Positions 34,468 through 43,234 of a DNA stretch of 64,000 nucleotides are shown piece after piece. Source of the stretch: Pedobacter yulinensis (lineage in GTDB: Bacteria > Bacteroidota > Bacteroidia > Sphingobacteriales > Sphingobacteriaceae); assembly GCF_003029735.1 (NCBI RefSeq), contig NZ_KZ686271.1, positions 124,001 to 188,000 on the forward strand. The letters run 5' to 3'. The notes beneath the pieces were generated by a model, which worked only from the letters and a program-made list of their open reading frames with translations, did not search any database and was not told the origin of the DNA. Every line of letters begins with the position of its first letter. Position 1 is the stretch's first letter. A program made the position numbers and the translations under genes.

Positions 34468-35430
34468 CTAATGCACGACAATGAATTTTTTTACAGCCTG
34501 GTGCACACCTGATTCTGTGGTGACCCGAAAAATATAAACGGCCGGCTGCAGCGTACTTACATTGACTTCAAGGGTGTGTTTGCCGTTGTTCAGGTATTCG
34601 TTCAGAACGGTGCGTACCACACGGCCATGCAGGTCATAAATGCGGATCAAAACTTTGTCGGCTTCTGGCAGGACCAGGTCGATCCGCGTGATGTCGTTTG
34701 CGGGGTTCGGATAATTCTGTGTAACCGTAAAGGCCAGGAAACGCTCAGAAATGGCCCGGTTAATGGCATCGAAAATGATAAAACTGATGAGCCGGTACCC
34801 GCGTGCGTTTGGGTGGATGGCATCCTGGTACAGGGAAAAATCGCGGCGCAGCACAATATTGATATCGGCCAGGTAAATTTTGTATTCCCTGGCCAGGTTG
34901 CGGTAAGCGGTATTCAGGGTACGTACGTGTACGTTGACCCGCGCATTGAAGCCGCTGTTGCGGTCGTCGAAATTCTGCAGCGTTCCGATTACCGGTACCA
35001 GCCCTGCACGCAGGCAGCGTTCAATGATCTGCCGCATGTTCGCGATGGTCTCGGCTGTCGTTCCCCTGCCGCCGGCAATTTGCAGGGCATCGTTAGCACC
35101 CATCATAATGAATATAAAACCGGTGCGGTTGGCAATGGCCTGGTCCAGGCGCGCCAGGCCCTGAGCGGTCGTTTGTCCGCTGATCCCCTCATTGGTAATG
35201 TTGATGCTCTTGCCTGCGTAACACCGCAAAAAATGCTGTTCCAGGTAAGATTGAAAGTTAAACCCGTTAATACCCTGCACTGTACTGGCGCCGAAGGTTA
35301 CCACATTGATGCTGTCTTTTGCGTAAAACTGTGCAGCTTCAGGACAGCTTGCCGGAGTGGTTTGAGCGGCGGCATAAAAAGAAGACAACAGGGAAAGAAT
35401 AATGCTTAGCGTTAAAACTTTAATCGTCAT
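34468..35430 (-). CDS. Secreted SGNH/GDSL hydrolase with T9SS sorting domain
   Basis: 320 residues. Signal peptide (TLSIILSLLSSFYAAAQ), SGNH hydrolase core with the nucleophile in TFGAST (the GDS block), GISGQT, the block III Asn in MMGANDAL, and DAIHPNARG holding the catalytic Asp and His. From about residue 235 a type A T9SS C-terminal domain follows: NYPNPANDITRIDLVLPEADKVLIRIYDLHGRVV, ending with AVYIFRVTTESGVHQAVKKFIVV. So it is probably exported across the outer membrane and acts on an ester or acetyl group of an extracellular polymer. The substrate is unknown. Confidence 0.9.
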   Translation of the reverse strand: MTIKVLTLSIILSLLSSFYAAAQTTPASCPEAAQFYAKDSINVVTFGASTVQGINGFNFQSYLEQHFLRCYAGKSINITNEGISGQTTAQGLARLDQAIANRTGFIFIMMGANDALQIAGGRGTTAETIANMRQIIERCLRAGLVPVIGTLQNFDDRNSGFNARVNVHVRTLNTAYRNLAREYKIYLADINIVLRRDFSLYQDAIHPNARGYRLISFIIFDAINRAISERFLAFTVTQNYPNPANDITRIDLVLPEADKVLIRIYDLHGRVVRTVLNEYLNNGKHTLEVNVSTLQPAVYIFRVTTESGVHQAVKKFIVVH

Positions 35431-35467
35431 CTTCAGCCGGTATCTTTTGCTCTTTCTGAGGTATCTG

Positions 35468-35475
35468 CAAAGATA
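35468..35475 (-). promoter_or_regulatory. -7 promoter box for the SGNH hydrolase
   Basis: TATCTTTG on the minus strand, exact TAnnTTTG, about 38 bases before the ATG at 35430. Confidence 0.55.
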
Positions 35476-35565
35476 TCAGAATATTTTATTTTTAACAGGC
35501 AGGCAGCAGACTGTGCAAAAATGTCTTTTATGATCGCTGCCTTTCATCCCTTGCCCGGCAAAACC

Positions 35566-35573
35566 TATATTTG
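35566..35573 (+). promoter_or_regulatory. -7 promoter box for the M20 peptidase
   Basis: TATATTTG, exact TAnnTTTG, 17 bases before the ATG at 35591. Confidence 0.6.
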
Positions 35574-35590
35574 TCCAAAACAGAATTGTT

Positions 35591-36964
35591 ATGCAAGCAA
35601 TTAAAAAATATATCGAAGACAACAAGCAGCGATTCCTGGATGAGCTGTTTGAACTGCTTCGTTTTCAATCGGTCAGTGCTGACCCCAAATACAAGGCAGA
35701 GGTGCTTAAAACCGCCGACTATGTGGCTCAGAAACTTCGCGAGGCCGGCGCCGATCAGGTAGAGATCTGTGAAACTGCGGGTTATCCGATCGTGTATGGA
35801 GAAAAGATCATTGACCCTGCATTGCCTACGGTCCTGATTTACGGCCATTATGATGTGCAGCCGCCCGATCCGCTCGAACTGTGGCATACGCCGCCGTTTG
35901 AGCCGACCGTTCGTGACGGCAAGATCTATGCCCGCGGTGCCTGCGATGATAAAGGACAGTTTTACATGCATGTAAAAGCATTCGAACTGATGATGCAGAC
36001 AGGAACGCTGGCCTGCAACGTTAAATTTATGATCGAAGGCGAGGAAGAGGTTGGGTCTGCCAACCTGGGAATTTTTGTCAGGGCGAACCAGGAACGTTTA
36101 AAAGCAGATGTGGTACTCATTTCTGATACATCGATGATCAGTATGGAGCATCCCTCGATCGAAACAGGCCTTCGTGGCCTGGCTTACCTTGAAGTGGAGG
36201 TTACCGGGCCGAATCGAGACCTGCATTCGGGTGTGTACGGCGGTGCGGTAGCCAACCCGATCACCATGTTGTGCAAAATGATCGCCAGTCTGCATGATGA
36301 GGAAAACCACATCACCATTCCTGAATTTTACGATAAGGTGGCTGAGCTTTCGCAAGACGAGCGCGATGCGCTGAATGCAGCGCCTTACGATGAAGAGGAA
36401 TACAAGAAAGACCTGGACATTGCCGAGGTCTGGGGAGAGCAAGGGTATTCGACGCTTGAGCGTACCGGTACACGCCCTACACTGGAAGTAAACGGAATCT
36501 GGGGCGGTTATATTGGCGAAGGGGCCAAAACCGTTCTGCCGTCAAAGGCCTACGCCAAGATATCGATGCGCCTGGTTCCGCACCAGAGTTCAGAAGAAAT
36601 TACGGCAATCTTTACACGTCATTTTGAAAGCATTGCGCCTGCCGGCGTCACGGTACAGGTCAGGCCGCACCATGGCGGGGAGCCGGTCGTAACGCCTACA
36701 GACAGCATCGCCTACCGCGCAGCTGAGAAAGCAATTGAAACAGCCTTTGGAAAACAAGCGATCCCTACCCGCGGTGGCGGCAGCATTCCGATTGTGGCGC
36801 TTTTTGAAGAGGTGCTCGGGATCAAAACGGTGCTGCTCGGCTTTGGCCTGGACAGCGATGCGCTCCATTCGCCGAACGAAAAGTACGACATATTCAACTA
36901 TTACAAGGGCATTGAAACCCTGCCGCTTTTTCACCGGTACTACGCCGAACTTAGCGCACAATAG
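35591..36964 (+). CDS. M20 family dipeptidase
   Basis: A 457-residue cytoplasmic dizinc peptidase. Metal and catalytic motifs: GHYDVQPPDP (first His and Asp), GACDDKGQF (bridging Asp), EGEEEVGSANL (catalytic Glu pair), SDTSMIS and the C-terminal GGSIPIV...DALHSPNEKY with the last His. The order and the lid-domain segment RDLHSGVYGGAVANP match CNDP-type dipeptidases that hydrolyse dipeptides. No signal peptide. It is ended by a terminator and convergent with the dicarboxylate symporter gene. Confidence 0.93.
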   Translation: MQAIKKYIEDNKQRFLDELFELLRFQSVSADPKYKAEVLKTADYVAQKLREAGADQVEICETAGYPIVYGEKIIDPALPTVLIYGHYDVQPPDPLELWHTPPFEPTVRDGKIYARGACDDKGQFYMHVKAFELMMQTGTLACNVKFMIEGEEEVGSANLGIFVRANQERLKADVVLISDTSMISMEHPSIETGLRGLAYLEVEVTGPNRDLHSGVYGGAVANPITMLCKMIASLHDEENHITIPEFYDKVAELSQDERDALNAAPYDEEEYKKDLDIAEVWGEQGYSTLERTGTRPTLEVNGIWGGYIGEGAKTVLPSKAYAKISMRLVPHQSSEEITAIFTRHFESIAPAGVTVQVRPHHGGEPVVTPTDSIAYRAAEKAIETAFGKQAIPTRGGGSIPIVALFEEVLGIKTVLLGFGLDSDALHSPNEKYDIFNYYKGIETLPLFHRYYAELSAQ

Positions 36965-36969
36965 ACCAG

Positions 36970-36997
36970 ATCCCCTTCAAAACGAAGGGGATTTTTT
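36970..36997 (+). terminator. Intrinsic terminator after the M20 peptidase
   Basis: Stem ATCCCCTTC/GAAGGGGAT (36970-36978 and 36984-36992) and six T. It overlaps the stop codon of the convergent symporter. Confidence 0.85.
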
Positions 36998-38222
36998 ATG
37001 CCGCTTCTTTGACGTCCATCCAGTTTTTTCCTTCAGAGAAGCGTGCCACCAACATGGCCGCAACTGTATCGCCGGTCGAGTTGAGCAGCGTGGCAAGCGG
37101 ATCTACAAGTGTGCCGATGATCATGGCCGGTGGAAGGGCTTCCGGCGGAAAGCCGTAGGCAGAGATGAACAGCAATTCGCCGACATAACCGCCATTGGGA
37201 ATCCCGCCCTCCACAATACTCACCAACACGGTCATACCCAGCGCCAGTAGAATGGCGTCAGCACTGTTGAAATCACGACCAAAAAGGGCAAAGACCACGG
37301 CCATTTTGACAATGGAAGAAATGCTGGAGCCATCTTTATGCAGGGTTGCACCCAGCGGAATGGTTACATTGGTGATGTAATCAGGTACACCGATTTTTTT
37401 TGCGGCATTCAGGTTGGCCGGAATGTTGGCAATGCTGCTGCAGGTGCCAATTGCAGTAGCCGATGGAATGATGTTGTTAGCCCAGTAGCGTTTAAAGCCG
37501 CGTATGCCGCCTGCCACAAATGCGTAAACGCTGAACAGGGCGAAAAAATAAAAAATACCGAAGCCGTAATACAGGCCGAGCGATTTGGCGTAGGCGCCGA
37601 ATAGCTGCGGTCCGAAAACGCCAACCTGGTAGGCAAAATAGGCACCCAGCCCGATCGGGCCCAATTTCATGATCAGGATAAATACGTGTTTGAAGACTTC
37701 GTTCCCCTCGTTCAGAAACCTGACAAAACCACTTGCCTTTTCGCGCGCGCGCAGCGTGGCAAAACCGATCAGAACGGAGAAAATAATCATGGCCAGCATA
37801 CTCCGGCGGGATAACAACTGGTAAAACTCATCAGTTGTGAACAGTTGGGTAAGCTGATCTGCCAGCGGTTTGTCTTCGATCTTTTCAGTTATTTTAAGCG
37901 CCTGCAGCTGCTCGTGGATGGGGAAAAGCCTGACGGCCATAATGGTCAAAAAGGCCGAAATCAACACCGTAGCCAGGAACACGATGACCATAATGCCCAT
38001 CATACGGCTCAGCTTGTTTGTCTTGCTGATGCCTGCAATTGCTGAAGCCACAGAAAAGAATACCAGCGGAATAACGGCAGTAAAAAGCAGGTTCAGGAAG
38101 ATGTCTCCAATGGGTTTCAGCGCCACCACATCCTTGCCAAAGACAAGGCCGGCTATACTTCCCAGTATGATACCGCCCAGCAGGAGGATGATACCGCTAT
38201 AATTCTTGTAGAAGTTATTCAT
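36996..38222 (-). CDS. Dicarboxylate/amino acid:cation symporter (DAACS family)
   Basis: A 408-residue transporter of the GltP/GltPh fold with eight spans and two re-entrant hairpins. HP1 carries the serine-rich tip SATAIGTCSSIANIPANL, TM7 NVTIPLGATLHKDG (NMDGT-like, here LHKDG), HP2 EGGIPNGGYVGEL and TM8 LVDPLATLLNSTGDTVAAMLV with the Asp-rich substrate site. Takes up glutamate, aspartate or C4-dicarboxylate with Na+ or H+. The Arg that selects acidic side chains is not at its usual place in TM8 (NSTGDTVAAML), so a neutral substrate is possible. A -7-like TATCTTCG lies 3 bases from the start. Confidence 0.88.
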   Translation of the reverse strand: MNNFYKNYSGIILLLGGIILGSIAGLVFGKDVVALKPIGDIFLNLLFTAVIPLVFFSVASAIAGISKTNKLSRMMGIMVIVFLATVLISAFLTIMAVRLFPIHEQLQALKITEKIEDKPLADQLTQLFTTDEFYQLLSRRSMLAMIIFSVLIGFATLRAREKASGFVRFLNEGNEVFKHVFILIMKLGPIGLGAYFAYQVGVFGPQLFGAYAKSLGLYYGFGIFYFFALFSVYAFVAGGIRGFKRYWANNIIPSATAIGTCSSIANIPANLNAAKKIGVPDYITNVTIPLGATLHKDGSSISSIVKMAVVFALFGRDFNSADAILLALGMTVLVSIVEGGIPNGGYVGELLFISAYGFPPEALPPAMIIGTLVDPLATLLNSTGDTVAAMLVARFSEGKNWMDVKEAA

Positions 38223-38297
38223 AGCCGAAGATAAGAAAAGACGGTTAAAAACAGGCCGGCCACCACAGGCCTGTACAAATGCAGTGGCCGGCTGTTC

Positions 38298-39038
38298 TTA
38301 GCAGTTGGTGCCGCCGTCTATTGTGAACTCGGCGCCGGTAATATAGGCGCTTTCCGGACCAGCAAGAAAAGCAACGAGTGCCCCGATGTCTGCGGCAGAT
38401 CCGAAATGGTCGAGCGCCATCAGCTGGATCTGGCCGCCGGCCATGGTGCCGCTGGCAGGATTCATATCGGTATCAATCGGACCAGGATGCACCACGTTCA
38501 CTGTGATCTTTCGCGGACCCAGGTCTCTTGCCATGCCTTTGGTCAGCCCGATCAGGGCGCTTTTGCTCATGGCGTACAGCGACCCGCCGGCATGGGGCAT
38601 GCGGTTGGCCTGGCAGCTGCCAATGTGGATGATCCGTCCGCCGGCAGGCATCGCATCAACGGCTGCCTGCGATGCAACAAATACCCCGCGCATGTTCACA
38701 GCCGAGATCTGATCGAACTGCTCAATGCTCAGCTGCTGAAAGTCATCATAAAAAGCAATGCCGGCGTTGTTGACCAGGATGTCGATACGGCCGAGGTCGG
38801 CGGTCACCCTGCCGATCGCGGCGCGGATCGAAGCAGGGTCGCCGCTGTCTGCCTGAACAGCCAGTGCGCGGACGCCAAGCTCGCGGAATGTAGCTGCCTG
38901 CGTTTCTGCCGCTTCGGCCGAACGCAGGTAAGTAATGGCAACATCTGCGCCTCCCTGAGCCAGACGAAGCGCTATGCCGGCACCGATACCACGGCTTCCG
39001 CCGGTAACCAGTGCAATTTTGTTTTCAAGTGTTTTCAT
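38298..39038 (-). CDS. SDR family oxidoreductase
   Basis: A 246-residue classical short-chain dehydrogenase. TGGSRGIGAG (NAD(P)H binding), NNAGIAFYD, the catalytic Ser in HIGSCQ with Tyr and Lys in YAMSKSAL, and VVHPGPIDTDMN are present. It resembles 3-oxoacyl-ACP-reductase-like enzymes, but the substrate is unknown. The start at 39038 (MKTLENKIALVTGG) is chosen over an in-frame ATG at 39083 because the latter would lie inside the operator. Divergent from the HxlR regulator at 39113, which probably controls it. Confidence 0.9.
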   Translation of the reverse strand: MKTLENKIALVTGGSRGIGAGIALRLAQGGADVAITYLRSAEAAETQAATFRELGVRALAVQADSGDPASIRAAIGRVTADLGRIDILVNNAGIAFYDDFQQLSIEQFDQISAVNMRGVFVASQAAVDAMPAGGRIIHIGSCQANRMPHAGGSLYAMSKSALIGLTKGMARDLGPRKITVNVVHPGPIDTDMNPASGTMAGGQIQLMALDHFGSAADIGALVAFLAGPESAYITGAEFTIDGGTNC

Positions 39039-39041
39039 ACT

Positions 39042-39049
39042 CAAAAATA
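39042..39049 (-). promoter_or_regulatory. -7 promoter box at the SDR start codon
   Basis: TATTTTTG on the minus strand, exact TAnnTTTG, ends 3 bases before the ATG at 39038; the transcript would start at or next to the first base of the codon. Confidence 0.55.
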
Positions 39050-39061
39050 CCGGCCAATTCC

Positions 39062-39104
39062 TACTTTTGTAAGTACTGATCAAATTGTTAGGTACTTACA
39101 AAAG
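39062..39104. promoter_or_regulatory. Palindromic operator and overlapping promoter between SDR and HxlR genes
   Basis: Perfect 13-bp inverted repeat CTTTTGTAAGTAC (39064-39076) and GTACTTACAAAAG (39092-39104) with a 15-bp spacer; arm centres are 28 bp apart. The left arm overlaps a TACTTTTG -7 box on the plus strand (39062-39069) pointing at the HxlR gene, so binding would block the regulator's own promoter and sit behind the SDR promoter. Confidence 0.75.
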
Positions 39105-39112
39105 GGGAAGAA

Positions 39113-39454
39113 ATGCGAAAAGAGACGTCAACAAACAGTTTAAACCGATCTATCTTAAACCGAAACTGTGGAATGGTCAATGCACTGAGTATGGTTGGCG
39201 GCCGCTGGAAGCCTGCAATCCTGTACAGCCTTGCCGAAGGGCGGCAGCGGTACAGTGAACTGCGAAACGGGATACCCCAGGTTTCTGAACGCATGCTGGT
39301 CAAACAGCTGCGGGAACTGGAACACGACAGATTGGTTGCCCGCATTGTGCATCCCGAGGTGCCGCCACGGGTGGAGTACGAACTGACAGAACGCAGCAAA
39401 GAGTTGCTCCCCGTGTTAAACCTCCTGTCAGACTGGGGACGCAAAAATTTATAG
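39113..39454 (+). CDS. HxlR-type winged-helix regulator
   Basis: A 113-residue DNA-binding protein. Family pattern: CGMVNALSMVGGRWKPAILYSLAEGRQRYSELRNGIPQVSERMLVKQLREL, then wing and VEYELTERSKELLPVL. The single Cys at position 19 (NRNCGM) is in the place where some HxlR/HypR proteins have a thiol that senses electrophiles or disulfide stress. It is divergent from the SDR gene and shares the palindrome described. Function as regulator of that enzyme is inferred from layout. Confidence 0.92.
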   Translation: MRKETSTNSLNRSILNRNCGMVNALSMVGGRWKPAILYSLAEGRQRYSELRNGIPQVSERMLVKQLRELEHDRLVARIVHPEVPPRVEYELTERSKELLPVLNLLSDWGRKNL

Positions 39455-39475
39455 GCATATATTAAACAAGATAAG

Positions 39476-40057
39476 ATGGATATTACACTCAGACCGGCAG
39501 AACTGGCAGACCTCGATATGCTGCTTGAATTTGCGCGGGATATATTTTACTCGACATTTATTGTACAGAACGATGAAGCAGATATGCGCGCTTACATGGA
39601 GCAGGCATTTACGCAGGAGCGGTGGCGCAATGAACTGGAAGCTCCTGATTCTGTATTTTACCTCGCTTTAGCAGGCACGGACCTGGCGGGCTACATGAAG
39701 CTGAATCTCGGCGAAGCACAGACAGAGCTGAAAGAACAGTATGCGCTCGAAATTGAGCGTATTTATGTTGCTGCTGCGTACCAGGGCAGGTCGCTGGCCT
39801 CCCGATTGATGGACCATACACTGAAGATTGCAGCGCATATCAGGCCTGAATTTGTCTGGCTGGGTGTCTGGGAACACAATGCGCGGGCCATCCGTTTTTA
39901 TGAGAAAAACGGGTTTTCGACGTTTGACCGGCATGTTTTTATGTTGGGGAAACAGCAGCAAACTGACCTGATGATGAAAAAAGAACCGGAATGGAAGCCT
40001 GAAAAAGCCTTTTCAGGTCAATCATTCAAAGCCATGTTGCGCGAAGCCGGTCTTTGA
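39476..40057 (+). CDS. GNAT family N-acetyltransferase
   Basis: 193 residues, 21 bases after the HxlR gene and likely cotranscribed. The acetyl-CoA pyrophosphate loop is VAAAYQGRSLASRLM (motif A, Q/R-x-x-G-x-G/A variant), followed by WLGVWEHNARAIRFYEKNGF, the typical motif B. The N-terminal ITLRPAELADLDMLLEFAR is standard. It transfers an acetyl group to an amine whose identity cannot be read. A partial hairpin AAGCCGGT/ACCGGCTT spans the stop. Confidence 0.88.
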   Translation: MDITLRPAELADLDMLLEFARDIFYSTFIVQNDEADMRAYMEQAFTQERWRNELEAPDSVFYLALAGTDLAGYMKLNLGEAQTELKEQYALEIERIYVAAAYQGRSLASRLMDHTLKIAAHIRPEFVWLGVWEHNARAIRFYEKNGFSTFDRHVFMLGKQQQTDLMMKKEPEWKPEKAFSGQSFKAMLREAGL

Positions 40058-40082
40058 AAACCGGCTTTGAGCAAGTTCTGAC

Positions 40083-40505
40083 TTAACGTTTCCGCAGATA
40101 AAGTTCCAGCACATCTTTGCGCACACCCTGAGATGTGGTGCGGCTTTCCTCGCTAACAAGTGTAAGGTCTGTATCGTTTAGAGTCCTGATGGCGAAAAGG
40201 TAAGTCTGCCCGTCAAACTTCATGGTGATGTGTTCTTCGGCAAGTACCCAGGAAAGCGGCGTTTCGTCGTCGCCTCCGTACACCACGCGGCCGCCGCCAT
40301 TGGCAGCAAAATCAAAAACGAGATCCTCGTTATTATCCTCAGACCGGTCAGTCTCCTTGTCGTTCAGGTATTCAATCTGTACATAATTTTCAACTGCCCA
40401 CTGCCCGATCAGGCGGTCTTTGTTGTTGGCAATGTCGTCTTTCTTGCATCCGAAGGCCAGGGTTCCCAAGGCGAGCAGGATAAGCAGTGTAAATTTTCTG
40501 GTCAT
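40083..40505 (-). CDS. Lipocalin-like lipoprotein
   Basis: A 140-residue outer-membrane-type lipoprotein: basic N-terminus, hydrophobic LLILLALGTLAFG and the lipobox Cys at position 20 followed by KKDD. The mature part starts DRLIGQWAVENYVQIEY (a lipocalin-like G-x-W) and is rich in acidic beta-strands, VFDFAANGGGRVVYGG, ITMKFDGQTYLF, which resembles small Bacteroidota lipocalin-like domains. No ligand or function can be named. Confidence 0.7.
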   Translation of the reverse strand: MTRKFTLLILLALGTLAFGCKKDDIANNKDRLIGQWAVENYVQIEYLNDKETDRSEDNNEDLVFDFAANGGGRVVYGGDDETPLSWVLAEEHITMKFDGQTYLFAIRTLNDTDLTLVSEESRTTSQGVRKDVLELYLRKR

Positions 40506-40666
40506 ATTTTAAGTTTTAATGCCAAACAGCGTTTGCCCATGAATGTTTGATTTTTATCCTGAAATCTGGCAACGCAGAGCGATGTCCGGTTTAAATGGAG
40601 CGTGGAATCATAGCCATGTTTGGGAGTGGAAAGCAACTGGCAGAACAGCCGGGAATTTTAAGGCAT

Positions 40667-40699
40667 AAAAAAGAGCGCATTGTTACTGACGCGCTCTTT
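40667..40699 (-). terminator. Intrinsic terminator after tRNA-Arg
   Basis: Stem AAAGAGCGC/GCGCTCTTT (40670-40678 and 40691-40699), followed on the minus strand by six T. Confidence 0.8.
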
Positions 40700-40703
40700 C
40701 TTG

Positions 40704-40775
40704 TGCTCCCGAAGGGATTCGAACCCCTATCATCAGAACCGGAATCTGACATTCTATCCATTGAACTACGGAAGC
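40704..40775 (-). tRNA. tRNA-Arg (anticodon CCG)
   Basis: 72 bases including the discriminator A. On the minus strand the acceptor arms GCTTCCG/CGGGAGC pair with one G-T, the anticodon stem TCAGA/TCTGA encloses the loop TTCCGGT (anticodon CCG, reading CGG), and the T-arm GGGGTTCGAATCCCTT has the invariant TTCGAAT. CCA is not encoded. A promoter lies 8 bases upstream and a terminator follows directly, so it is transcribed alone. Confidence 0.96.
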
Positions 40776-40782
40776 AGGCGTG

Positions 40783-40811
40783 CAAATATATAAAATTGCA
40801 GATCGTTACAA
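40783..40811 (-). promoter_or_regulatory. Promoter for tRNA-Arg with both Bacteroidota elements
   Basis: On the minus strand TTG (40811-40809) is separated by 18 bases from TATATTTG (40790-40783), matching the -33 TTG and -7 TAnnTTTG elements, and the tRNA 5' end follows 8 bases after the box. This is the clearest complete promoter in the window. Confidence 0.75.
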
Positions 40812-40924
40812 CGAAAATTTGATGAAAATACCTTCAGCAGGTTGTTTACGCATGTTTCAGGATATTTTTTAACTGCCGGTGACACTCAAACTGCATGTCG
40901 GGCAATTCACCCGCAACGGAACAG

Positions 40925-41659
40925 TTACCAGCTCAGGCTGTGCGAACCGCCGCCGTCAAATGTGAGGGTGGCAGTGTTGCCGCCCGTAAATCTGAGCGAA
41001 CCGCTGTAGCTGAATTTATTGCCGGTTGCCGTGCTGCCGTTAACCGTCAGGCGGCCAGTACCGTCCAGTATTTGTCCGCTTAGTTTGCTAATGCGGATAT
41101 TTGTGGTCTCCATATTCAGCACGCTGTTCAGCAGGAGGGTTTGGCTGGCCCGGATCCGCTGTGTACCCTTTTGCTCGATGCGTTGACTCAGCGTGTACTC
41201 CCGGCTTGCGGCATCAAGGCCCAGCACGGTGGCGGTGCCTGAAACCTGCCCGTCGGCAGTTAAATTAGGCCCCTCGAACAGCGTTGTCCCGTTGAAGCTG
41301 TGATCAAATTTAAGCGGTACACGGCTGCTGCTGCAGGTAAGTTGCCGGCTCCAGTTTAGGTCGTATCCATGTGTGCCGTCTGCACCGGTAGCCCGTGCCT
41401 TAAGAACAGTATCCTGCTTCAAGCCGCAGTTGGCCGCCTTTGCCTGGCTGGCCGAAAGCACGATCGCCATTCCGGTCTGCATGGCCAGGCCGCCGTTATC
41501 AGAGCGAAAGGCGCGTGAGATAATTTCAATCGCTTCCTGTTCGCTCGCTTTCCATTCTGCGGGGTTTTCTTTACAGCCGTATATGGTGCCAAATACAAAA
41601 AGCAGGAGGGTTAAACGGACTGCGGTTTCCCTGACCGGCAGTTTTAAACGGTTTATCAT
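40925..41659 (-). CDS. Putative lipoprotein of unknown function
   Basis: 244 residues. Basic N-terminus (MINRLKLPVRETAVR), hydrophobic LTLLLFVFGTIYG and a lipobox Cys at position 29. The mature protein has a short helical part (WKASEQEAIEIISRAFRS) and then a beta-rich part with many Thr, Gly and Ser, ending FDGGGSHSLSW. No family is recognised. The frame opens further up to 41776, but only the start at 41659 gives a proper lipoprotein signal. Two Cys (in AANCGLK and LTCSSS) could form a disulfide. Confidence 0.7.
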   Translation of the reverse strand: MINRLKLPVRETAVRLTLLLFVFGTIYGCKENPAEWKASEQEAIEIISRAFRSDNGGLAMQTGMAIVLSASQAKAANCGLKQDTVLKARATGADGTHGYDLNWSRQLTCSSSRVPLKFDHSFNGTTLFEGPNLTADGQVSGTATVLGLDAASREYTLSQRIEQKGTQRIRASQTLLLNSVLNMETTNIRISKLSGQILDGTGRLTVNGSTATGNKFSYSGSLRFTGGNTATLTFDGGGSHSLSW

Positions 41660-41856
41660 GATGGCTAAATTTATTGCCGGCCACTGCACAAAGCTCAGCA
41701 CACTGATCCGGACACAAAAGTGCGAAATATTTCCCGCAGGTCTACAATAAAAATAGGGTTCTAAACAAGGGTTCATTGGCTTTTTAAAAATAAAAGCTCA
41801 CTTTTGCAGTCGAAAAACAATTCAGGGTATCATCATGTAAATCAGGAGGGCAAAAT

Positions 41857-43233
41857 ATGGAAGCGTATGTAGTAGATGAGATTCAGGCACTGATCGATGG
41901 AGACAACGACAGGGCCCTGAAGCGATACCTTGACGAAATGAACATTTCTGACGTCGAGGAACTCATCGACGAACTTCCGCAGTATGCCGCCCGCTTTATT
42001 GAAACCCTTAGCCTTAACCGCGCCATCAATGTTTTCCGCATCCTGGATTTTCCCACACAGGAACGTATCATTAAAAAGCTTTCCGGAAACAAACTCAACC
42101 AGATCGTTAAAGATTTGCCGCCCGATGACCGTACAGCGCTGTTCGCCGAACTGAAAGCAGACGAGGTCAAAAAAATGATCGCATCGTTGCCGGCAAATGA
42201 ACGCGAAGAGGCGCTGAACCTGCTGGGTTATGAAGATTACAGTGTGGGCCGGCTCATGACGCCCGACTACATTGCCGTCAAGCCCGACTGGACAATTGCC
42301 CGGGTGCTGAACCACATCAGGCGATACGGTAAAAATTCTGAAACCATCGATGTTGTGTACGTGATTGATAAAGAAGGCATCCTGCTCGACGACATCCGGA
42401 TCAGGGAGATCCTCCTGGCAGATCCCGAATCGAGGATAAGCGACCACATGGATACACGCTTCATTGCGCTCGATGCAAATGCCCCGCAGGAAGAGGCCAT
42501 CAATGTTTTCAGGATGAACAACCGGGTCGCGCTTCCTGTGGTCGATGAGCACAATGTACTGCTGGGTATCGTTACCGTAGACGATATTCTCTGGATTGCC
42601 AATGAGGAATATACTGAAGACATGCAAAAGATCGGGGGTACCGAGGCACTCGATGAGCCCTACCTAGATATCCCGATTCTCCGGCTGGTAAAAAAACGTG
42701 CAGGCTGGCTGATCGTGCTGTTTCTGGGCGAAATGCTCACCGCAACCGCCATGCAACATTTTGAAGTGGAGCTTCACAAAGCGATCGTGCTGTCGTTATT
42801 TATTCCGCTGATCATGAGCAGTGGCGGCAACAGTGGTTCGCAGGCCTCTACACTGATCATCCAGGCCATGGCACTGGGCGAGGTGACCATCTCCGCCTGG
42901 TGGCAGGTCATGCGCCGCGAACTGGTATCCGGCCTGCTGCTCGGCATCATTCTCGGTACGATCGGTTTTGTACGCATCCTGCTGTGGCAGAACCTGCACC
43001 TGTATGATTATGGCGAACACGCTTTCCTGATTGCCACAACAATATTTTTTACCCTGCTGGGGATCGTACTTTGGGGCAGCCTGATCGGCTCTATGATGCC
43101 GATCATCATGAAGCGGCTGCGCCTGGACCCGGCAACATCGTCGGCGCCTTTTGTGGCCACCATGGTCGATGTTACCGGGATCCTGATCTATTTTTCGGTT
43201 GCAGTGCTTGTGCTGAAAGGCGTACTCCTGTAA
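41857..43233 (+). CDS. mgtE: Magnesium transporter MgtE
   Basis: A 458-residue Mg2+ channel. The acidic N-domain (1-130) and two CBS domains (about 135-255; RLMTPDYIAVKPDW, DTRFIALDANAPQEE) sense cytoplasmic Mg2+; five spans follow (from about 285) with LIMSSGGNSGSQASTLIIQAMALGE, the MgtE signature. The start has an unusually strong Shine-Dalgarno, AGGAGG at 41844-41849, seven bases before the ATG, rare among genes here. Its stop is one base from the convergent GH15 stop, with no terminator between. Confidence 0.95.
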   Translation: MEAYVVDEIQALIDGDNDRALKRYLDEMNISDVEELIDELPQYAARFIETLSLNRAINVFRILDFPTQERIIKKLSGNKLNQIVKDLPPDDRTALFAELKADEVKKMIASLPANEREEALNLLGYEDYSVGRLMTPDYIAVKPDWTIARVLNHIRRYGKNSETIDVVYVIDKEGILLDDIRIREILLADPESRISDHMDTRFIALDANAPQEEAINVFRMNNRVALPVVDEHNVLLGIVTVDDILWIANEEYTEDMQKIGGTEALDEPYLDIPILRLVKKRAGWLIVLFLGEMLTATAMQHFEVELHKAIVLSLFIPLIMSSGGNSGSQASTLIIQAMALGEVTISAWWQVMRRELVSGLLLGIILGTIGFVRILLWQNLHLYDYGEHAFLIATTIFFTLLGIVLWGSLIGSMMPIIMKRLRLDPATSSAPFVATMVDVTGILIYFSVAVLVLKGVLL

Positions 43234-43234
43234 A

